A DNA stretch of 64,000 nt from positions 62,001 through 126,000 of the forward strand of contig NZ_CP020952.1 in assembly GCF_000172795.2 (NCBI RefSeq), in the 5' to 3' direction. A program made the position numbers and the translations under genes. The notes below the pieces were generated by a model that was not told the DNA's origin, made no database searches, and saw nothing but the letters and a program-made list of their open reading frames with translations. Below, in pieces: positions 1 to 9,496 of the stretch (position 1 is the first letter of the stretch; each line of letters starts with the position of its first letter). Origin of the DNA: Rhizobium sp. CIAT894. GTDB taxonomy: Bacteria > Pseudomonadota > Alphaproteobacteria > Rhizobiales > Rhizobiaceae.

Positions 1-1470
1 ATGACACCGGGTCCGTCGAAGGCATCCACGTCAAATGACGTGACGGCGCGAGCGATTCCGGCAGGTTCCGTGCCGCCCATAGCAGCCAAGACCGCCGAAC
101 CCTTTGTACGGGCCGGGCTGAACAGGACCGTTGCACTGGGGCGCCGGTTTCCTCGGCTTGCGACCTCGTCCTTCCTGGTCGCCGGCGATATTGCAGGCTA
201 CCTGATTGCCTATTTTATCCTCCTGTCCTTCCTTCCCAATGGCTGGGAGGGCACGATCATGGAGCGTGCGTTCACGATCTCGGCACTGGCTGCGATCGTA
301 CTTTACGCATCGGCCGGCCTCTATCCTGGATATCGGCTGCATCACCACGAACATCTGCGGCGGCGCACCATAGCCGCCGTCAAGGTGGCTGTCCTGGCGG
401 CGTTCGGAGCGATTATCCTGCCGGAAGGTGCACGACTGCTGCTTGCCGTTATCGGGTTCCTCGGTCTCGGGCTGATTGTTCAGCCCCTTGTGCATTGGCT
501 TGCACGAGGCCTGTGCCGGAGACTGGGAATCTGGGGGGAACGCGCAGTTGTCATAGGGGGGAAGAACCTTGCTACCGCGCTCGTGGCACATTTCAAGGAC
601 CACTGGCAGTATGGCATCAGGCCGGAGCCATTCTCGCCCGACAGTTTGGAGGCATTGCCCGATGGCGGCTCATCCATTGCCGTGATTGCGGGCGATACAG
701 ACTCGCTCGTGCCCGACTTGGCAGCGATGCGCCGGAAATTCGCCGAAGTCATTCTGCTGTCCGACACGCCGAACCTCAAGGTAAGCGGATTGCGACCTGC
801 CGATATCGGCGGAGAGATCGGTATTCGCCTCGCCGCCGGTCGCAGTTCGGTCAACTCGGAACTGGTTCGCCGGATCCTCAATCTCGCAATCGCCATCCCT
901 GCAACGATCGTGGTCGCGCCGTTTATCGCGATTGCAGCGGCAGCAATCTATGTCATCGATCCAGGTCCCGTCTTCTTCCGGCAAGCCAGAGAAGGACTGT
1001 CCGGCAAGCCGGTGCGTGTCCTGAAATTGAGAACCATGTACCAGGATGCAGAACAGCGCCTTGAAGCACTCTTCCGAGACAACCCCAGCATGCGTGCCGA
1101 GTGGTTGAGCCACTTCAAGCTCAAGGAGGATCCACGCATCCTTCCAATCGTAGGACATATGCTGCGCTCGTCGAGCATCGACGAACTCCCGCAATTGGTG
1201 AACATCATTGCAGGGGAGATGGCCTTCGTCGGACCAAGACCTTTTCCGGAATATCACCTTTCGGCAATGGATGGCGAATTCCGTGCCAAGCGGCGTTCGG
1301 TCACGCCGGGACTGACGGGTCTCTGGCAGATATCCGAACGAAGCAATGCGGATATCGAGCTGCAGCAGCAACTCGACGAGTTCTACATCGACAACCGGTC
1401 CCTGTGGTTCGACCTGCACATCGTTCTCAGCACAATTCCTGCGGTCTTAAAGGGCAAGGGAGCCTGCTGA
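1..1470 (+). CDS. Undecaprenyl-phosphate sugar phosphotransferase (WbaP/ExoY type)
   Basis: This integral membrane enzyme starts a surface polysaccharide by moving a sugar-1-phosphate from a nucleotide sugar to undecaprenyl phosphate. About four hydrophobic segments lie within residues 57-170, followed by a soluble middle part and a fifth hydrophobic helix near 292-318. The C-terminal bacterial sugar transferase domain (about 287-489) carries the family motifs KLRTM, DELPQL, GPRP and PGLTGLWQ. The 489-residue length fits the polyisoprenyl-phosphate hexose-1-phosphate transferase family. The ATG is at base 1 of the window, so a longer protein cannot be excluded. It leads a run of same-strand glycan genes. 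The sugar transferred cannot be read from the sequence. Confidence 0.88.
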   Translation: MTPGPSKASTSNDVTARAIPAGSVPPIAAKTAEPFVRAGLNRTVALGRRFPRLATSSFLVAGDIAGYLIAYFILLSFLPNGWEGTIMERAFTISALAAIVLYASAGLYPGYRLHHHEHLRRRTIAAVKVAVLAAFGAIILPEGARLLLAVIGFLGLGLIVQPLVHWLARGLCRRLGIWGERAVVIGGKNLATALVAHFKDHWQYGIRPEPFSPDSLEALPDGGSSIAVIAGDTDSLVPDLAAMRRKFAEVILLSDTPNLKVSGLRPADIGGEIGIRLAAGRSSVNSELVRRILNLAIAIPATIVVAPFIAIAAAAIYVIDPGPVFFRQAREGLSGKPVRVLKLRTMYQDAEQRLEALFRDNPSMRAEWLSHFKLKEDPRILPIVGHMLRSSSIDELPQLVNIIAGEMAFVGPRPFPEYHLSAMDGEFRAKRRSVTPGLTGLWQISERSNADIELQQQLDEFYIDNRSLWFDLHIVLSTIPAVLKGKGAC

Positions 1471-1514
1471 CCATCCTCACTTCCACGAGGCACCATCAAC
1501 AACGGAGCACACCA

Positions 1515-2567
1515 ATGCACGGACAAAAGCGGATTATGGTAACCGGCGGCACCGGATTTCTGGGATCATTCCTGTGCGAAAGGCTTTTACGAGAGGGCAA
1601 CGACGTCCTCTGCGTCGACAATTACTACACCGGATCGCGCGACAACGTGCTGCATCTTCTTGACGATCCTCGCTTTGAGATCCTCCGCCACGACATCACC
1701 TTCCCGCTCTATGTGGAGGTCGACGAGATCTATAACCTCGCCTGTCCCGCATCTCCGGTCCACTATCAGCACGACCCCGTGCAGACCGTGAAGACCAATG
1801 TGCACGGGGCCATCAATATGCTCGGCCTGGCAAAACGCACCAAGGCGAAGATTTTCCAGGCATCCACCAGCGAAGTTTACGGCGATCCGGCAGTCCACCC
1901 TCAACCCGAGGAGTATAGAGGCAGCGTCAATCCCATAGGTCCGCGGGCATGTTACGACGAAGGCAAGCGCTGCGCCGAGACGCTGTTCTTCGACTATCAT
2001 CGTCAATATGGGGTGGAAATCAGGGTAGCTCGGATCTTCAATACCTACGGGCCGCGAATGCAGACCAATGACGGCCGCGTCGTCTCCAATTTCATCGTTC
2101 AGGCGCTTCAAAACGAGCCGATCACCATCTTCGGCAACGGCACGCAAACGCGCTCCTTCTGCTACGTGGACGATCTGATCGAGGGCTTCATCCGCCTGAT
2201 GGCGACCCCGGCCGGGGTTACGGGTCCGATCAATCTCGGCAACCCGGGAGAATTCCAGGTTCGCGAACTGGCCGAAATGGTCATCGCGATGACGGGATCG
2301 AAATCAAGCATCGTTTACAAGCCCTTGCCGATCGACGATCCGACGCAGCGCAAACCCGATATCAGCCGGGCAAAGCAGGAACTGGGCTGGCAGCCGACGG
2401 TGAGCCTGGCCCAAGGGCTCGAGAAAACGATCGCCTATTTCGAGTGGAAGCTTTCCGGCGGCGCCAAGAGCGCGACCGGCGTCCAATCCTGGCGAACGGC
2501 CTACACCCATCTGCCCAACCCGGCCGCCGGCCTTGCTGTTCAGGAAGCCGCATCAATCCGGCCGTGA
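1515..2567 (+). CDS. uxs: UDP-glucuronate decarboxylase (UDP-xylose synthase)
   Basis: This 350-residue extended short-chain dehydrogenase is predicted to convert UDP-glucuronate to UDP-xylose (or the 4-keto-pentose) in the cytoplasm. The NAD-binding motif [10 protein letters not shown] is at residues 9-18 and the catalytic Tyr147-x3-Lys151 follows a family-typical [11 protein letters not shown] stretch. [12 protein letters not shown] and [10 protein letters not shown] are also characteristic of bacterial Uxs. The ATG at 1515 was preferred over upstream in-frame starts because the Rossmann fold begins at once after it. It lies 44 bp after the sugar transferase, so the two are probably co-transcribed and supply a pentose or related sugar to the polysaccharide. 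Confidence 0.9.
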   Translation: MHGQKRIMVTGGTGFLGSFLCERLLREGNDVLCVDNYYTGSRDNVLHLLDDPRFEILRHDITFPLYVEVDEIYNLACPASPVHYQHDPVQTVKTNVHGAINMLGLAKRTKAKIFQASTSEVYGDPAVHPQPEEYRGSVNPIGPRACYDEGKRCAETLFFDYHRQYGVEIRVARIFNTYGPRMQTNDGRVVSNFIVQALQNEPITIFGNGTQTRSFCYVDDLIEGFIRLMATPAGVTGPINLGNPGEFQVRELAEMVIAMTGSKSSIVYKPLPIDDPTQRKPDISRAKQELGWQPTVSLAQGLEKTIAYFEWKLSGGAKSATGVQSWRTAYTHLPNPAAGLAVQEAASIRP

Positions 2568-2598
2568 GCAGCAACGTCGATCATGACAAGGCGAACTG

Positions 2599-3618
2599 GT
2601 GTTCTTTCGATGGGGTGGTACCGGAAACATGAATGTGCATGGCATACCAACAGGAACCGCCCCTGCGAAATCAAAACAACGGTTAGGCCCCATCGTCTTT
2701 GCAGTCGATGCGGCCTACGCCGTTCCCTTGGCGACGGCCCTTCGATCGATCGCCGAGAACAACCAAAGCGCATGGCCCTTGGATATCCATGTCATTCATC
2801 AGGCAATAGGCGAAGAAACAAAGCGACTGATCGTTGAATCTCTGCCTGCAAATTCTGCAGTCATTCAGTGGCATCCCATCGACACATTGTCTTTCGCAAG
2901 CGGATTTTCCACTCGCCCTGGCGTTTCGAAGATGACCTTCGCAAGGATCCTTCTGCCGCAATTCCTGCCGCAGACCTGCAACCGGGCTCTGTATCTGGAT
3001 GGCGACATCCTGGTCCTGACGGCGCTTGAACCGCTGTGGAATATCGATCTCGGCGAAGCAGTGATCGGCGCCGTACCGGATTACTGGCTGGACAATGTCG
3101 TGCGCAACGGACCCGGTGTAACAGGCGGCCTTCGGGTCAAACGTTATTTCAACGCCGGCATATTACTTATCGACCTTGCAAAATGGCGAAACCAGCGAAT
3201 ATCGGAACAATCGCTGGACTATCTCGACCGTTTTCCGACGACGGAATATTCTGATCAGGACGCTCTTAACGTTGCCTGCGACGGAAAGTGGAAGGTCCTC
3301 GACCGCGCCTGGAATTTTCAGTTCGAGCCAACGCAGGCGATCGCCCGCATCGCGCTCGAGCAAAAGCCCGCGATCGTTCATTTCGTGACCAACGTGAAGC
3401 CTTGGAAATCGGGAAGCTTGAGTCCGAACGTCGCCTTCTACGATGTGTTTCGGTCCCGCACCCGTTTTGCGCTTACCCGTTGGGACCGCGTTCGGAGTGG
3501 CTTGAAGCGTACAGGCTCCCGGCTGCTTGCCCGATCCACCTTGTTGAGAGCTGCGTGGTCCTGCACGAAATCGGCTATGCGGGCGCGTGCCTCGACGCCG
3601 GGACGCGACAACGCCTGA
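2599..3618 (+). CDS. Family 8 glycosyltransferase (LgtC-like)
   Basis: This cytoplasmic or membrane-associated retaining glycosyltransferase shows the GT8 pattern: a start like PIVFAVDAAYAVPLATALRSI, a metal-binding DxD at Asp134-Gly-Asp136 in YLDGDILV, the acceptor-side YFNAGILLIDL motif, the SDQDALN motif, and a late HFVTNVKPW motif. Such enzymes usually transfer galactose or glucose from a UDP-sugar to a growing glycan. The start shown is GTG; an ATG ten codons later (2629), with a G-rich stretch ahead of it, is an equally good alternative. It follows the decarboxylase closely and overlaps the long-start version of the next gene. Confidence 0.85.
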   Translation: MFFRWGGTGNMNVHGIPTGTAPAKSKQRLGPIVFAVDAAYAVPLATALRSIAENNQSAWPLDIHVIHQAIGEETKRLIVESLPANSAVIQWHPIDTLSFASGFSTRPGVSKMTFARILLPQFLPQTCNRALYLDGDILVLTALEPLWNIDLGEAVIGAVPDYWLDNVVRNGPGVTGGLRVKRYFNAGILLIDLAKWRNQRISEQSLDYLDRFPTTEYSDQDALNVACDGKWKVLDRAWNFQFEPTQAIARIALEQKPAIVHFVTNVKPWKSGSLSPNVAFYDVFRSRTRFALTRWDRVRSGLKRTGSRLLARSTLLRAAWSCTKSAMRARASTPGRDNA

Positions 3619-3637
3619 TAACGAAACGATTGCCTGC

Positions 3638-3652
3638 GGAGGAACAAGTTTG
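3638..3652 (+). promoter_or_regulatory. Shine-Dalgarno and TTG start of the GT2 gene
   Basis: GGAGG lies seven bases before TTG at 3650, while the upstream GTG at 3587 lacks a comparable site. This decides the start in favour of a rare TTG codon. Confidence 0.65.
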
Positions 3653-4639
3653 CAACGCGTTGATGTCGTCATTCCGTGCTACAACTATGCGCATTTCCTC
3701 CAGGAATGTGTTGAAAGTGTTCTTTCCCAAGCGGGCGTCGATGTGCGCGTGCTTATTCTCGATGACTGCTCGCCGGACAATACGCCGGACGTCGGAAAGG
3801 CTCTGGCATCGCGGGACAACCGCGTCACCTATCGGCGGCACGCGGCAAACAAGGGTCACATCGCCACCTATAATGAGGGAATCGAGTGGGCGGACGGCGA
3901 CCTATTCCTGCTTCTCTCTGCCGATGATTATCTCTTGCCGGGCGCGCTCAGTCGCTCTTCGGAGCTGATGCGCAATCATCCGAATGTCGGCTTTACGTTC
4001 GGCAACGCGCTCGTAGCCGAGCCAGACGGCATCATCAAACGCGTCGATCCTCTCGGCGACAACAGTGTGCCTTCCATGCAGGTCTTGTCCGGTCCGCAAT
4101 TCATCCGGATGAGCGGGGCAAGAAACCTGGTCCCGACACCGACGGCCGTCGTCAGAACGACGCTGCAGAAGCAGGTCGGCGGCTATCATAAGGAATTGCC
4201 GCACGCCGGTGATATGGAGATGTGGCTGCGGCTCGCATCGCATGCCGGCGTGGGCTACATCAACGAAGACCAAGCAGTATACCGCAGACATGCCTCGAAC
4301 ATGTCGCTCCAATATTATGGACAAAGTATCCTTCCCGACCTCCAGCAAAGAAATCAGGCTTTCGATATCCTTTTTCGCCAGGGCGCGGATAGCCTCAGGA
4401 GAGATGAGAAACTAAGACGTTTTCTTGCCAGGGATCTCGGGAAAGAGGCGCTTCGGCTTGCCGGCATGGCATTCAATAATTTTGATGTCGCTACAGCCGA
4501 GGCTATTCAGCGCTTCGCGCTCGAGATTTCTCCCGAAGTGCGAAATTCATTGCCCTGGATCAAGTTGGTCTGCAAGCAGACAATCGGGCCCAAATACTGG
4601 TGCGCCCTGAATTCCATCGGGCGACGAGTTTCAGGGTGA
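3650..4639 (+). CDS. Family 2 glycosyltransferase
   Basis: A GT-A fold inverting glycosyltransferase of about 329 residues. VDVVIPCYNYAHFL opens the nucleotide-sugar fold, LILDDCSPDNT and the SADDYLL metal-binding motif follow, and the GDMEMWLRL helix matches the acceptor part of GT2 enzymes. The start chosen is TTG at 3650, because GGAGG at 3638-3642 sits seven bases ahead of it and the conserved fold begins three residues later. A GTG at 3587 would extend the protein by 21 poorly conserved residues into the preceding gene. It is the last gene before a strong hairpin terminator and probably adds a sugar to the same polysaccharide repeat unit. Confidence 0.85.
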   Translation: MQRVDVVIPCYNYAHFLQECVESVLSQAGVDVRVLILDDCSPDNTPDVGKALASRDNRVTYRRHAANKGHIATYNEGIEWADGDLFLLLSADDYLLPGALSRSSELMRNHPNVGFTFGNALVAEPDGIIKRVDPLGDNSVPSMQVLSGPQFIRMSGARNLVPTPTAVVRTTLQKQVGGYHKELPHAGDMEMWLRLASHAGVGYINEDQAVYRRHASNMSLQYYGQSILPDLQQRNQAFDILFRQGADSLRRDEKLRRFLARDLGKEALRLAGMAFNNFDVATAEAIQRFALEISPEVRNSLPWIKLVCKQTIGPKYWCALNSIGRRVSG

Positions 4640-4735
4640 ATTCATCCGCAAATACGGAAACAACAGTCGGCGGTTGACCGCTCGATCGCTATTCTTGCCA
4701 AGATCGCGGGAAACGTGAGAACGCGCTTCGGAAGC

Positions 4736-4772
4736 AAATCATCCGGTGGGCCTTCGCGCCACCGGATGATTT
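4736..4772. terminator. Bidirectional hairpin terminator
   Basis: A perfect 14-bp inverted repeat (4736-4749 with 4759-4772) encloses a 9-base loop. It starts with AAA and ends with TTT, so it can work in both directions. It lies between the glycosyltransferase operon (plus strand) and the LuxR-type gene (minus strand), which converge here. Confidence 0.8.
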
Positions 4773-4837
4773 AAGCAACAGCGTAGTTCAAAGATACGGA
4801 CACCAACAATGGCATCGGCACGACGCCTTATTCGCGC

Positions 4838-5587
4838 TCATGCCGGAATACTATTTTGGAACAGGTCGTTGAGCTTGAACACAACTTCCGTCCTGTTGGT
4901 TGCCTTGACCTTTTTCATGATGTTGCGAACATGCACCTTGACGGTGCTTTCCCGCAGATTGAGCTCATAGGCAATGATCTTGTTCGCCTTTCCGCGCCGC
5001 AGGGCCGCTACGACTTCGGCCTGACGATCCGTGAAGATTCCGGCCAGCGGATGCGTTGTCGAGTTGCTAGACTGCAGCAGGTGACGCATGGCGAACAGGG
5101 CGCTTGCGGGTACGAAAAGTCCTCCTGCTACCGATAGCGCGATCAGCTCCATGCAGACGCTGATGCTGACGGTGGCGGGTATGTAACCCTTGGCTCCGCA
5201 ATCGATCGCCTTTACGATTTGCGCGAAATCGTCACTGTCAGACAATATGATGACCGGTGTCGACACGAATTCCGACGACAGGCTCTTGATCTGCTCCGAA
5301 ACGGCAGGGTCGTCGACCATCTTGCCACCGACGTTCAAGAGGATCGCCGACAGCGGAGGATATTCTTCGCGCTTTTGCTTCCACTCCTCAATTGATCCAA
5401 ACGCCAGAATGAGGAAATCTTTCGTGTGGGCGGCCATACATTGCGCAAGGCAGTGTCGATCAAGTTCCCGCTTGTCGAGAATGACAAGCGACAGCTTTGA
5501 ACTTGACGGTCGCGCAATCGCCGTCTCACCATCTTCCATCTCTAGGGGAAGAGACACGTCTTCCCGCCTGTGGTTTATTGAATCCAA
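4838..5587 (-). CDS. LuxR/NarL-type regulator with degenerate receiver domain
   Basis: A 249-residue DNA-binding protein with a receiver-like domain at about 32-160 and a LuxR-type helix-turn-helix at about 183-245 (FTDRQAEVVAALRRGKANK, LRESTVKVHVRNIMKK). The receiver lacks key residues: the strand that should end in the phosphoacceptor Asp reads ILLNVGG with Asn85, and the loop that normally carries the conserved Lys reads GAKGYIPA. Phosphorylation is therefore unlikely and control may be by protein level or ligand. The start is TTG with GGGAGG eight bases upstream. It sits between two glycan operons and is divergent from the second, so it may regulate polysaccharide synthesis; that role is inferred. 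Confidence 0.82.
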   Translation of the reverse strand: MDSINHRREDVSLPLEMEDGETAIARPSSSKLSLVILDKRELDRHCLAQCMAAHTKDFLILAFGSIEEWKQKREEYPPLSAILLNVGGKMVDDPAVSEQIKSLSSEFVSTPVIILSDSDDFAQIVKAIDCGAKGYIPATVSISVCMELIALSVAGGLFVPASALFAMRHLLQSSNSTTHPLAGIFTDRQAEVVAALRRGKANKIIAYELNLRESTVKVHVRNIMKKVKATNRTEVVFKLNDLFQNSIPA

Positions 5588-6149
5588 AGCCCCATCCTCC
5601 CAAACTGGTACACGTCTTACCCAAAAGTCGATTATTGAACTCCCCTATAAATACGGGAGCTTAATCAGCAAAAGTGCTAATTTAATACCACAGTTTCGGT
5701 GCAGTAACACTAATTAATAGTGGTTACCTCGCAGCACTTAAGTTCCGTGAAAAGGTGAAAATGGTTAAATTTCAGAAATGATAAGTCTATGTCTAAGTCA
5801 GTTTCATGACACCGGCCGGATTTGCTATATATATTCAATTTAATTCGCTAAACCCATGGAAACAATGCGCGTCCTCTATGGAGCGGATCAGGATCGATCA
5901 TCGCACGACCTGCAGCCGCTGCCGATCGATCGCCATAGGCGATCCAGGGCAATCATCATCCGATCATAGTAAGCAGCTACGCCTTTTGGTGAATAAGCTT
6001 CAACGTTTTGTTTCTTTACTAAGATGGAGAAAACAATTCACTTTGAATGCGAGAGTTATAGTTGCCTTGACGAAATGAAACCTTGAGCACCTTCATGCGA
6101 TCGACGGTTTCAGCCAGATCTGGGCCTGTTGAGTAGGGGGCGAGGTGGA
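5588..6149. other. AT-rich intergenic control region
   Basis: This 562-bp gap separates the divergent LuxR-type gene and the acyltransferase operon. It is clearly richer in A and T than its neighbours (notably 5640-5850) and holds no convincing gene. Besides the dyad at 5705-5726 there is a short repeat, CTCCC...GGGAG, around 5640-5662. The length and composition suggest regulatory DNA for two divergent promoters. Confidence 0.5.
5705..5726. promoter_or_regulatory. Candidate operator dyad
   Basis: An imperfect inverted repeat with arms TAACACTA and TAGTGGTTA around ATTAA lies about 120 bp upstream of the LuxR-type gene. Its place in the divergent control region fits an autoregulatory or coregulatory site. 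No direct evidence links it to that protein. Confidence 0.3.
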
Positions 6150-6656
6150 ATGATTGCATCGAACGTCAAGCTGGGTGACGGCTGCGTTATCCACCATCAA
6201 GATCTGGTCAATCTCTACGGCTGCACGATCGGCGCAGGAACGCGCATCGGCACCTTCGTTGAAATCCAGAAAAACGTCCTCGTCGGAAAAGACTGCAAAA
6301 TATCCAGTCATTCCTTCCTCTGCGAAGGCGTGACGCTGGAAGACGGCGTTTTCATCGGCCACGGGGTCATGTTCACCAACGATACTTACCCCCGCGCCGT
6401 CAACTCGGACGGCAGTTTGCAGACGGAGGCAGACTGGGTCGTCATCCCCACTGTGGTCAAGCGCCATGCGTCGATCGGCAGCAACGCCACCATCCTGCCC
6501 GGCGTGATCATCGGCGAGGCCGCACAGGTCGGCGCCGGCGCTGTCGTAACCAAGGATGTGCCTGACGGCGCCATTGTAGCCGGCGTTCCGGCGAGAATTA
6601 CCGGTCACGTTCATGACCGGCCAGTCAACATGCAAGCGTTGGGAGGAATGCGATGA
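6150..6656 (+). CDS. Left-handed beta-helix N-acyltransferase (WbpD/WlbB-like)
   Basis: A 168-residue hexapeptide-repeat transferase: repeated [LIV]-G-x4 turns run through nearly the whole chain (VKLGDGCVIHH, IGAGTRIGTFVEI, IGSNATILPGVIIG, VGAGAVVTKDVP, IVAGVPARI). HGVMFTNDTYPRA matches the acceptor loop of sugar-nucleotide N-acetyltransferases such as WlbB and WbpD. The ATG at 6150 has AGGGGG and GAGG upstream; the in-frame TTG at 6129 is less likely. It overlaps the following oxidoreductase by four bases, and with that gene and the next aminotransferase forms an oxidation-amination-acylation trio for an amino-deoxy sugar nucleotide. Confidence 0.85.
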   Translation: MIASNVKLGDGCVIHHQDLVNLYGCTIGAGTRIGTFVEIQKNVLVGKDCKISSHSFLCEGVTLEDGVFIGHGVMFTNDTYPRAVNSDGSLQTEADWVVIPTVVKRHASIGSNATILPGVIIGEAAQVGAGAVVTKDVPDGAIVAGVPARITGHVHDRPVNMQALGGMR

Positions 6657-7690
6657 TCGGCATTGCAGTTGTCGGATATGGGTATTGGGGGCCGAACCTG
6701 GTTCGTAACATCTCGGAAGCGGCCGGCGCGCACCTGGTTTCCGTTTGCGATTTGAATGTCGAACGATTGGCGGCTGTTAAAAGCCGGTATCCCGCGATAA
6801 CGATCACCGACAATTTCGAGGAAGTTCTGCGCGATCCGAGAGTGGATGCGATCGCCATCGCAACGCCCGTCTCGACCCATTTCAAGCTCGCAATGCAGGC
6901 GATGATGGCCGGCAAGCATGTCTTCGTCGAAAAGCCGATGGCATCGACGACGGAGGAGGCCGCGCGGATGGTCGAAGAGGCCGCGCGCCGGCGCCTCGTG
7001 CTGGCGGTGGATCATACCTTCGTCCATACCGGCGCCGTCCGCAAGATGCGCGAACTGGTCGAAAGCGGCCTGGGCGATATGTATTATTACGACTCCGTCC
7101 GGGTCAATCTGGGGCTCTTCCAGCACGATGTCAGCGTTATCTGGGACCTTGCGGTGCACGATCTCTCCATCCTGGACCATGTCGTGCAGGAAAGGCCGGT
7201 GGCCGTCTCAGCGACGGGCATGAGCCATGTGCTCGGCGAGCCGGAGAACATCGCCTATCTCACGCTCTTCTTCGAAAGCAAGCTTATCGCCCACGTGCAC
7301 GTTAATTGGCTGGCACCGGTCAAGGTCCGCCGCACGCTGATCGGCTGCAGCAACAAGATGATCGTCTATGACGATCTGGAGCCCAGCGAAAAGATCAAGG
7401 TCTACGACAAGGGCATCACCATGTGCCCGAATTCCGATGCGTATGGCGAGAAGGTGCATCAGATGATGGTCGGCTACCGCAGCGGCGATATGTGGGCGCC
7501 CAAGCTCGATATGACCGAGGCACTGAAACGCGAGCTGGATCAGTTCGTCGAGTGCATCGAACAGAATTCGCGCCCCATTGCAGACGGCCACGCCGGGTTG
7601 CGTGTCGTGCGTATCCTTGAAGCCGCAAGCCGGTCGCTCGCTCAGCGCGGGCGCATCATCGAGCTCGAAGAGGCGAGGCGCATTGCATGA
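6653..7690 (+). CDS. Gfo/Idh/MocA sugar-nucleotide oxidoreductase (WlbA/WbpB-like)
   Basis: A 345-residue NAD(P)-dependent dehydrogenase. The N-terminal Rossmann motif GYGYWGPNLVRN and the EKPMA signature (FVEKPMASTTEEA) define the Gfo/Idh/MocA family, and the C-terminal alpha/beta substrate domain follows. In the Wlb and Wbp pathways this enzyme oxidises carbon 3 of UDP-GlcNAc uronate so that an amino group can be added. It is coupled by four-base ATGA overlaps to the genes on both sides, which matches the acyltransferase/oxidase/aminotransferase trio. The exact sugar substrate is an inference from context. Confidence 0.85.
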   Translation: MIGIAVVGYGYWGPNLVRNISEAAGAHLVSVCDLNVERLAAVKSRYPAITITDNFEEVLRDPRVDAIAIATPVSTHFKLAMQAMMAGKHVFVEKPMASTTEEAARMVEEAARRRLVLAVDHTFVHTGAVRKMRELVESGLGDMYYYDSVRVNLGLFQHDVSVIWDLAVHDLSILDHVVQERPVAVSATGMSHVLGEPENIAYLTLFFESKLIAHVHVNWLAPVKVRRTLIGCSNKMIVYDDLEPSEKIKVYDKGITMCPNSDAYGEKVHQMMVGYRSGDMWAPKLDMTEALKRELDQFVECIEQNSRPIADGHAGLRVVRILEAASRSLAQRGRIIELEEARRIA

Positions 7691-8790
7691 TCCCGTTCCT
7701 GGACCTCAAGGCACAATATCAATCGATCAAGAGCGAAATCGACGCCGCCGTGCTCGGCGTCCTGGCCTCAGGGCAATACATACTCGGCGAAGAGGTTGCC
7801 CGCCTCGAGCAGGAATTCGCCGAGTATTGCAACGTCAAACATGCGATAGCGGTCAACACCGGAACGAGCGCCCTGCATCTGTCGCTTCTCGCGGCAGGCG
7901 TCGGCCCCGGCGATGAAGTCATCACCGTGCCATTTACCTTCGTCGCGACCGTATCGGCGATCTGTTACGCAGGTGCGCGACCTGTTTTCGTCGATGTCGA
8001 GCCCATAACGCTCACGATGGACCCGGCTCAACTCGAGGCGAAGATCACCCCCCGCACCAAGGCCATCATTCCCGTCCATCTCTACGGGCAGATGGCCGAT
8101 ATGGACGCGATCAAGGCAATTGCCGACCACCACCGGATACCGATCATCGAGGATGCCTGCCAGGCGCACGGGGCGCAATACAAAGGCGCGCGCGCCGGCA
8201 GCATCGGCACATCAGGCTGCTTCAGCTTCTACCCCGGCAAAAATCTCGGCGCCTGCGGCGAGGGGGGTATCGTCGTCACCAACAGCGACGATCAGGCCAA
8301 AACGATGCGCATGCTGCGCGACTGGGGCCAGGAACAGCGCTATCACCATCTGCTGAAGGGCTTCAACTACCGCATGGATGCCATTCAGGGCGCGATCCTG
8401 CGCATCAAGCTCAGGCATCTCGAAGCCTGGACCGAAGCGCGGCGCGCCCATGGACGCCGCTACTCGCTGCTGCTTGGCGGCTCGGCGAATTTGAGGACGC
8501 CTGTCGAAATCCCCGATCGGCGCCACGTCTATCATGTCTATGCCATCAGAAGCCGCGATCGCGACGCGCTTCAACGCGCACTGACCGCCGAGGGCATTCA
8601 GTCGGGGCTGCACTATCCGATCCCCGTTCATCTGCAGAAGGCCCATGCCGACCTTGGCTACCAGGCCGGGGATTTCCCCACCTCGGAAGCCGCCGCACGG
8701 GAAGTCCTCTCACTGCCGATCTATCCCGAGATGCCGGCTTGGCACGTCGATCAGGTGGCCGCCGCGCTGGAATACGCCTATGCCAGCTAA
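7687..8790 (+). CDS. DegT/DnrJ/EryC1/StrS sugar aminotransferase (WbpE-like)
   Basis: A 367-residue PLP-dependent aminotransferase of the sugar aminotransferase family. It starts with IPFLDLKAQYQSIKSEI, and has NTGTSALHLSL, the IIEDACQAHGA stretch that holds PLP, the Schiff-base lysine in FYPGKNLGACGEGG, and the FNYRMDAIQGAIL motif. It should transaminate the 3-keto sugar nucleotide made by the preceding oxidoreductase, using glutamate. It overlaps both neighbours. It differs clearly from the second DegT protein at 10461, so two different amino sugars, or two steps, are likely. Confidence 0.88.
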   Translation: MIPFLDLKAQYQSIKSEIDAAVLGVLASGQYILGEEVARLEQEFAEYCNVKHAIAVNTGTSALHLSLLAAGVGPGDEVITVPFTFVATVSAICYAGARPVFVDVEPITLTMDPAQLEAKITPRTKAIIPVHLYGQMADMDAIKAIADHHRIPIIEDACQAHGAQYKGARAGSIGTSGCFSFYPGKNLGACGEGGIVVTNSDDQAKTMRMLRDWGQEQRYHHLLKGFNYRMDAIQGAILRIKLRHLEAWTEARRAHGRRYSLLLGGSANLRTPVEIPDRRHVYHVYAIRSRDRDALQRALTAEGIQSGLHYPIPVHLQKAHADLGYQAGDFPTSEAAAREVLSLPIYPEMPAWHVDQVAAALEYAYAS

Positions 8791-9496
8791 TCCAGGCGAG
8801 GCCCGGGTCGTGCAGGCAGTCCACGGCCGCCATGAAAGACCGGCGGACCCGGCCTACCAGGCTGGGTTGGCCGAAGAACTCAGGCAGTCATACGGGCGCG
8901 CTGGCCTGATCGAACTCTATGGTCGCTTCGCAACGGGCGACGGGGTCGTCGACACGATGATGCGCAAGGCCATCTGGCAAGCGATCACGCGGAGCTGCGG
9001 CACGGGATTGCAGGTTGCAGGCGGCGCCGGCTTCAAACATCCGGAGACGTTCGAGATCGGCAATGGCGTGTTCATCGGCGCTCAAGCCTATATCCAGGGG
9101 CGCTACGACGGCACCTGCGTGATCGGCGACAATGTCTGGATCGGGCCGATGGCCTATTTCGACGCGCGCAATCTGGTGATCGAGGATTCCGTCGGCTGGG
9201 GGCCTGGCGCCAAGGTGCTTGGCTCGACCCACACCGCGTTGCCAATCGACGTGCCGATCATTCGCACGGATCTTGAAATCAAGCCGGTCCGCATCTGTGC
9301 GGAGGCCGATATCGGAACGAATGCGACCATTCTTCCCGGCGTGACCATCGGGAAGGGGGCGATCGTCGGAGCGGGGGCAATTGTCGTTTCCGACGTCGAG
9401 CCGTTCTCGGTCGCCGCCGGCGTACCGGCGAAATTCATACGTTGGCGTTCGGAGAATGATCCGATGACGAACATGTCGCGTGAGGGAAGATCATGA
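8780..9496 (+). CDS. Left-handed beta-helix acyltransferase
   Basis: A 238-residue protein with an N-terminal helical part (about 1-80) and a hexapeptide-repeat domain (about 80-225): FEIGNGVFIGAQAYI, VIGDNVWIGPMAYF, DIGTNATILPGVTIG, IVGAGAIVVSDVEPF, VAAGVPAKFI. GSTHTALPIDVPI resembles the catalytic-loop position of NodL/LacA-type acetyltransferases. It probably O- or N-acylates a sugar. The ATG at 8780 overlaps the preceding gene by 11 bases, and the end overlaps the epimerase by four, so it is translated as part of the six-gene operon. Confidence 0.8.
   Translation: MPANPGEARVVQAVHGRHERPADPAYQAGLAEELRQSYGRAGLIELYGRFATGDGVVDTMMRKAIWQAITRSCGTGLQVAGGAGFKHPETFEIGNGVFIGAQAYIQGRYDGTCVIGDNVWIGPMAYFDARNLVIEDSVGWGPGAKVLGSTHTALPIDVPIIRTDLEIKPVRICAEADIGTNATILPGVTIGKGAIVGAGAIVVSDVEPFSVAAGVPAKFIRWRSENDPMTNMSREGRS

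Noticed and set aside
5806..6078. Small plus-strand frame (90 codons) in the AT-rich gap
   Set aside because: It has no ribosome site or recognisable pattern and lies in a region that looks regulatory.
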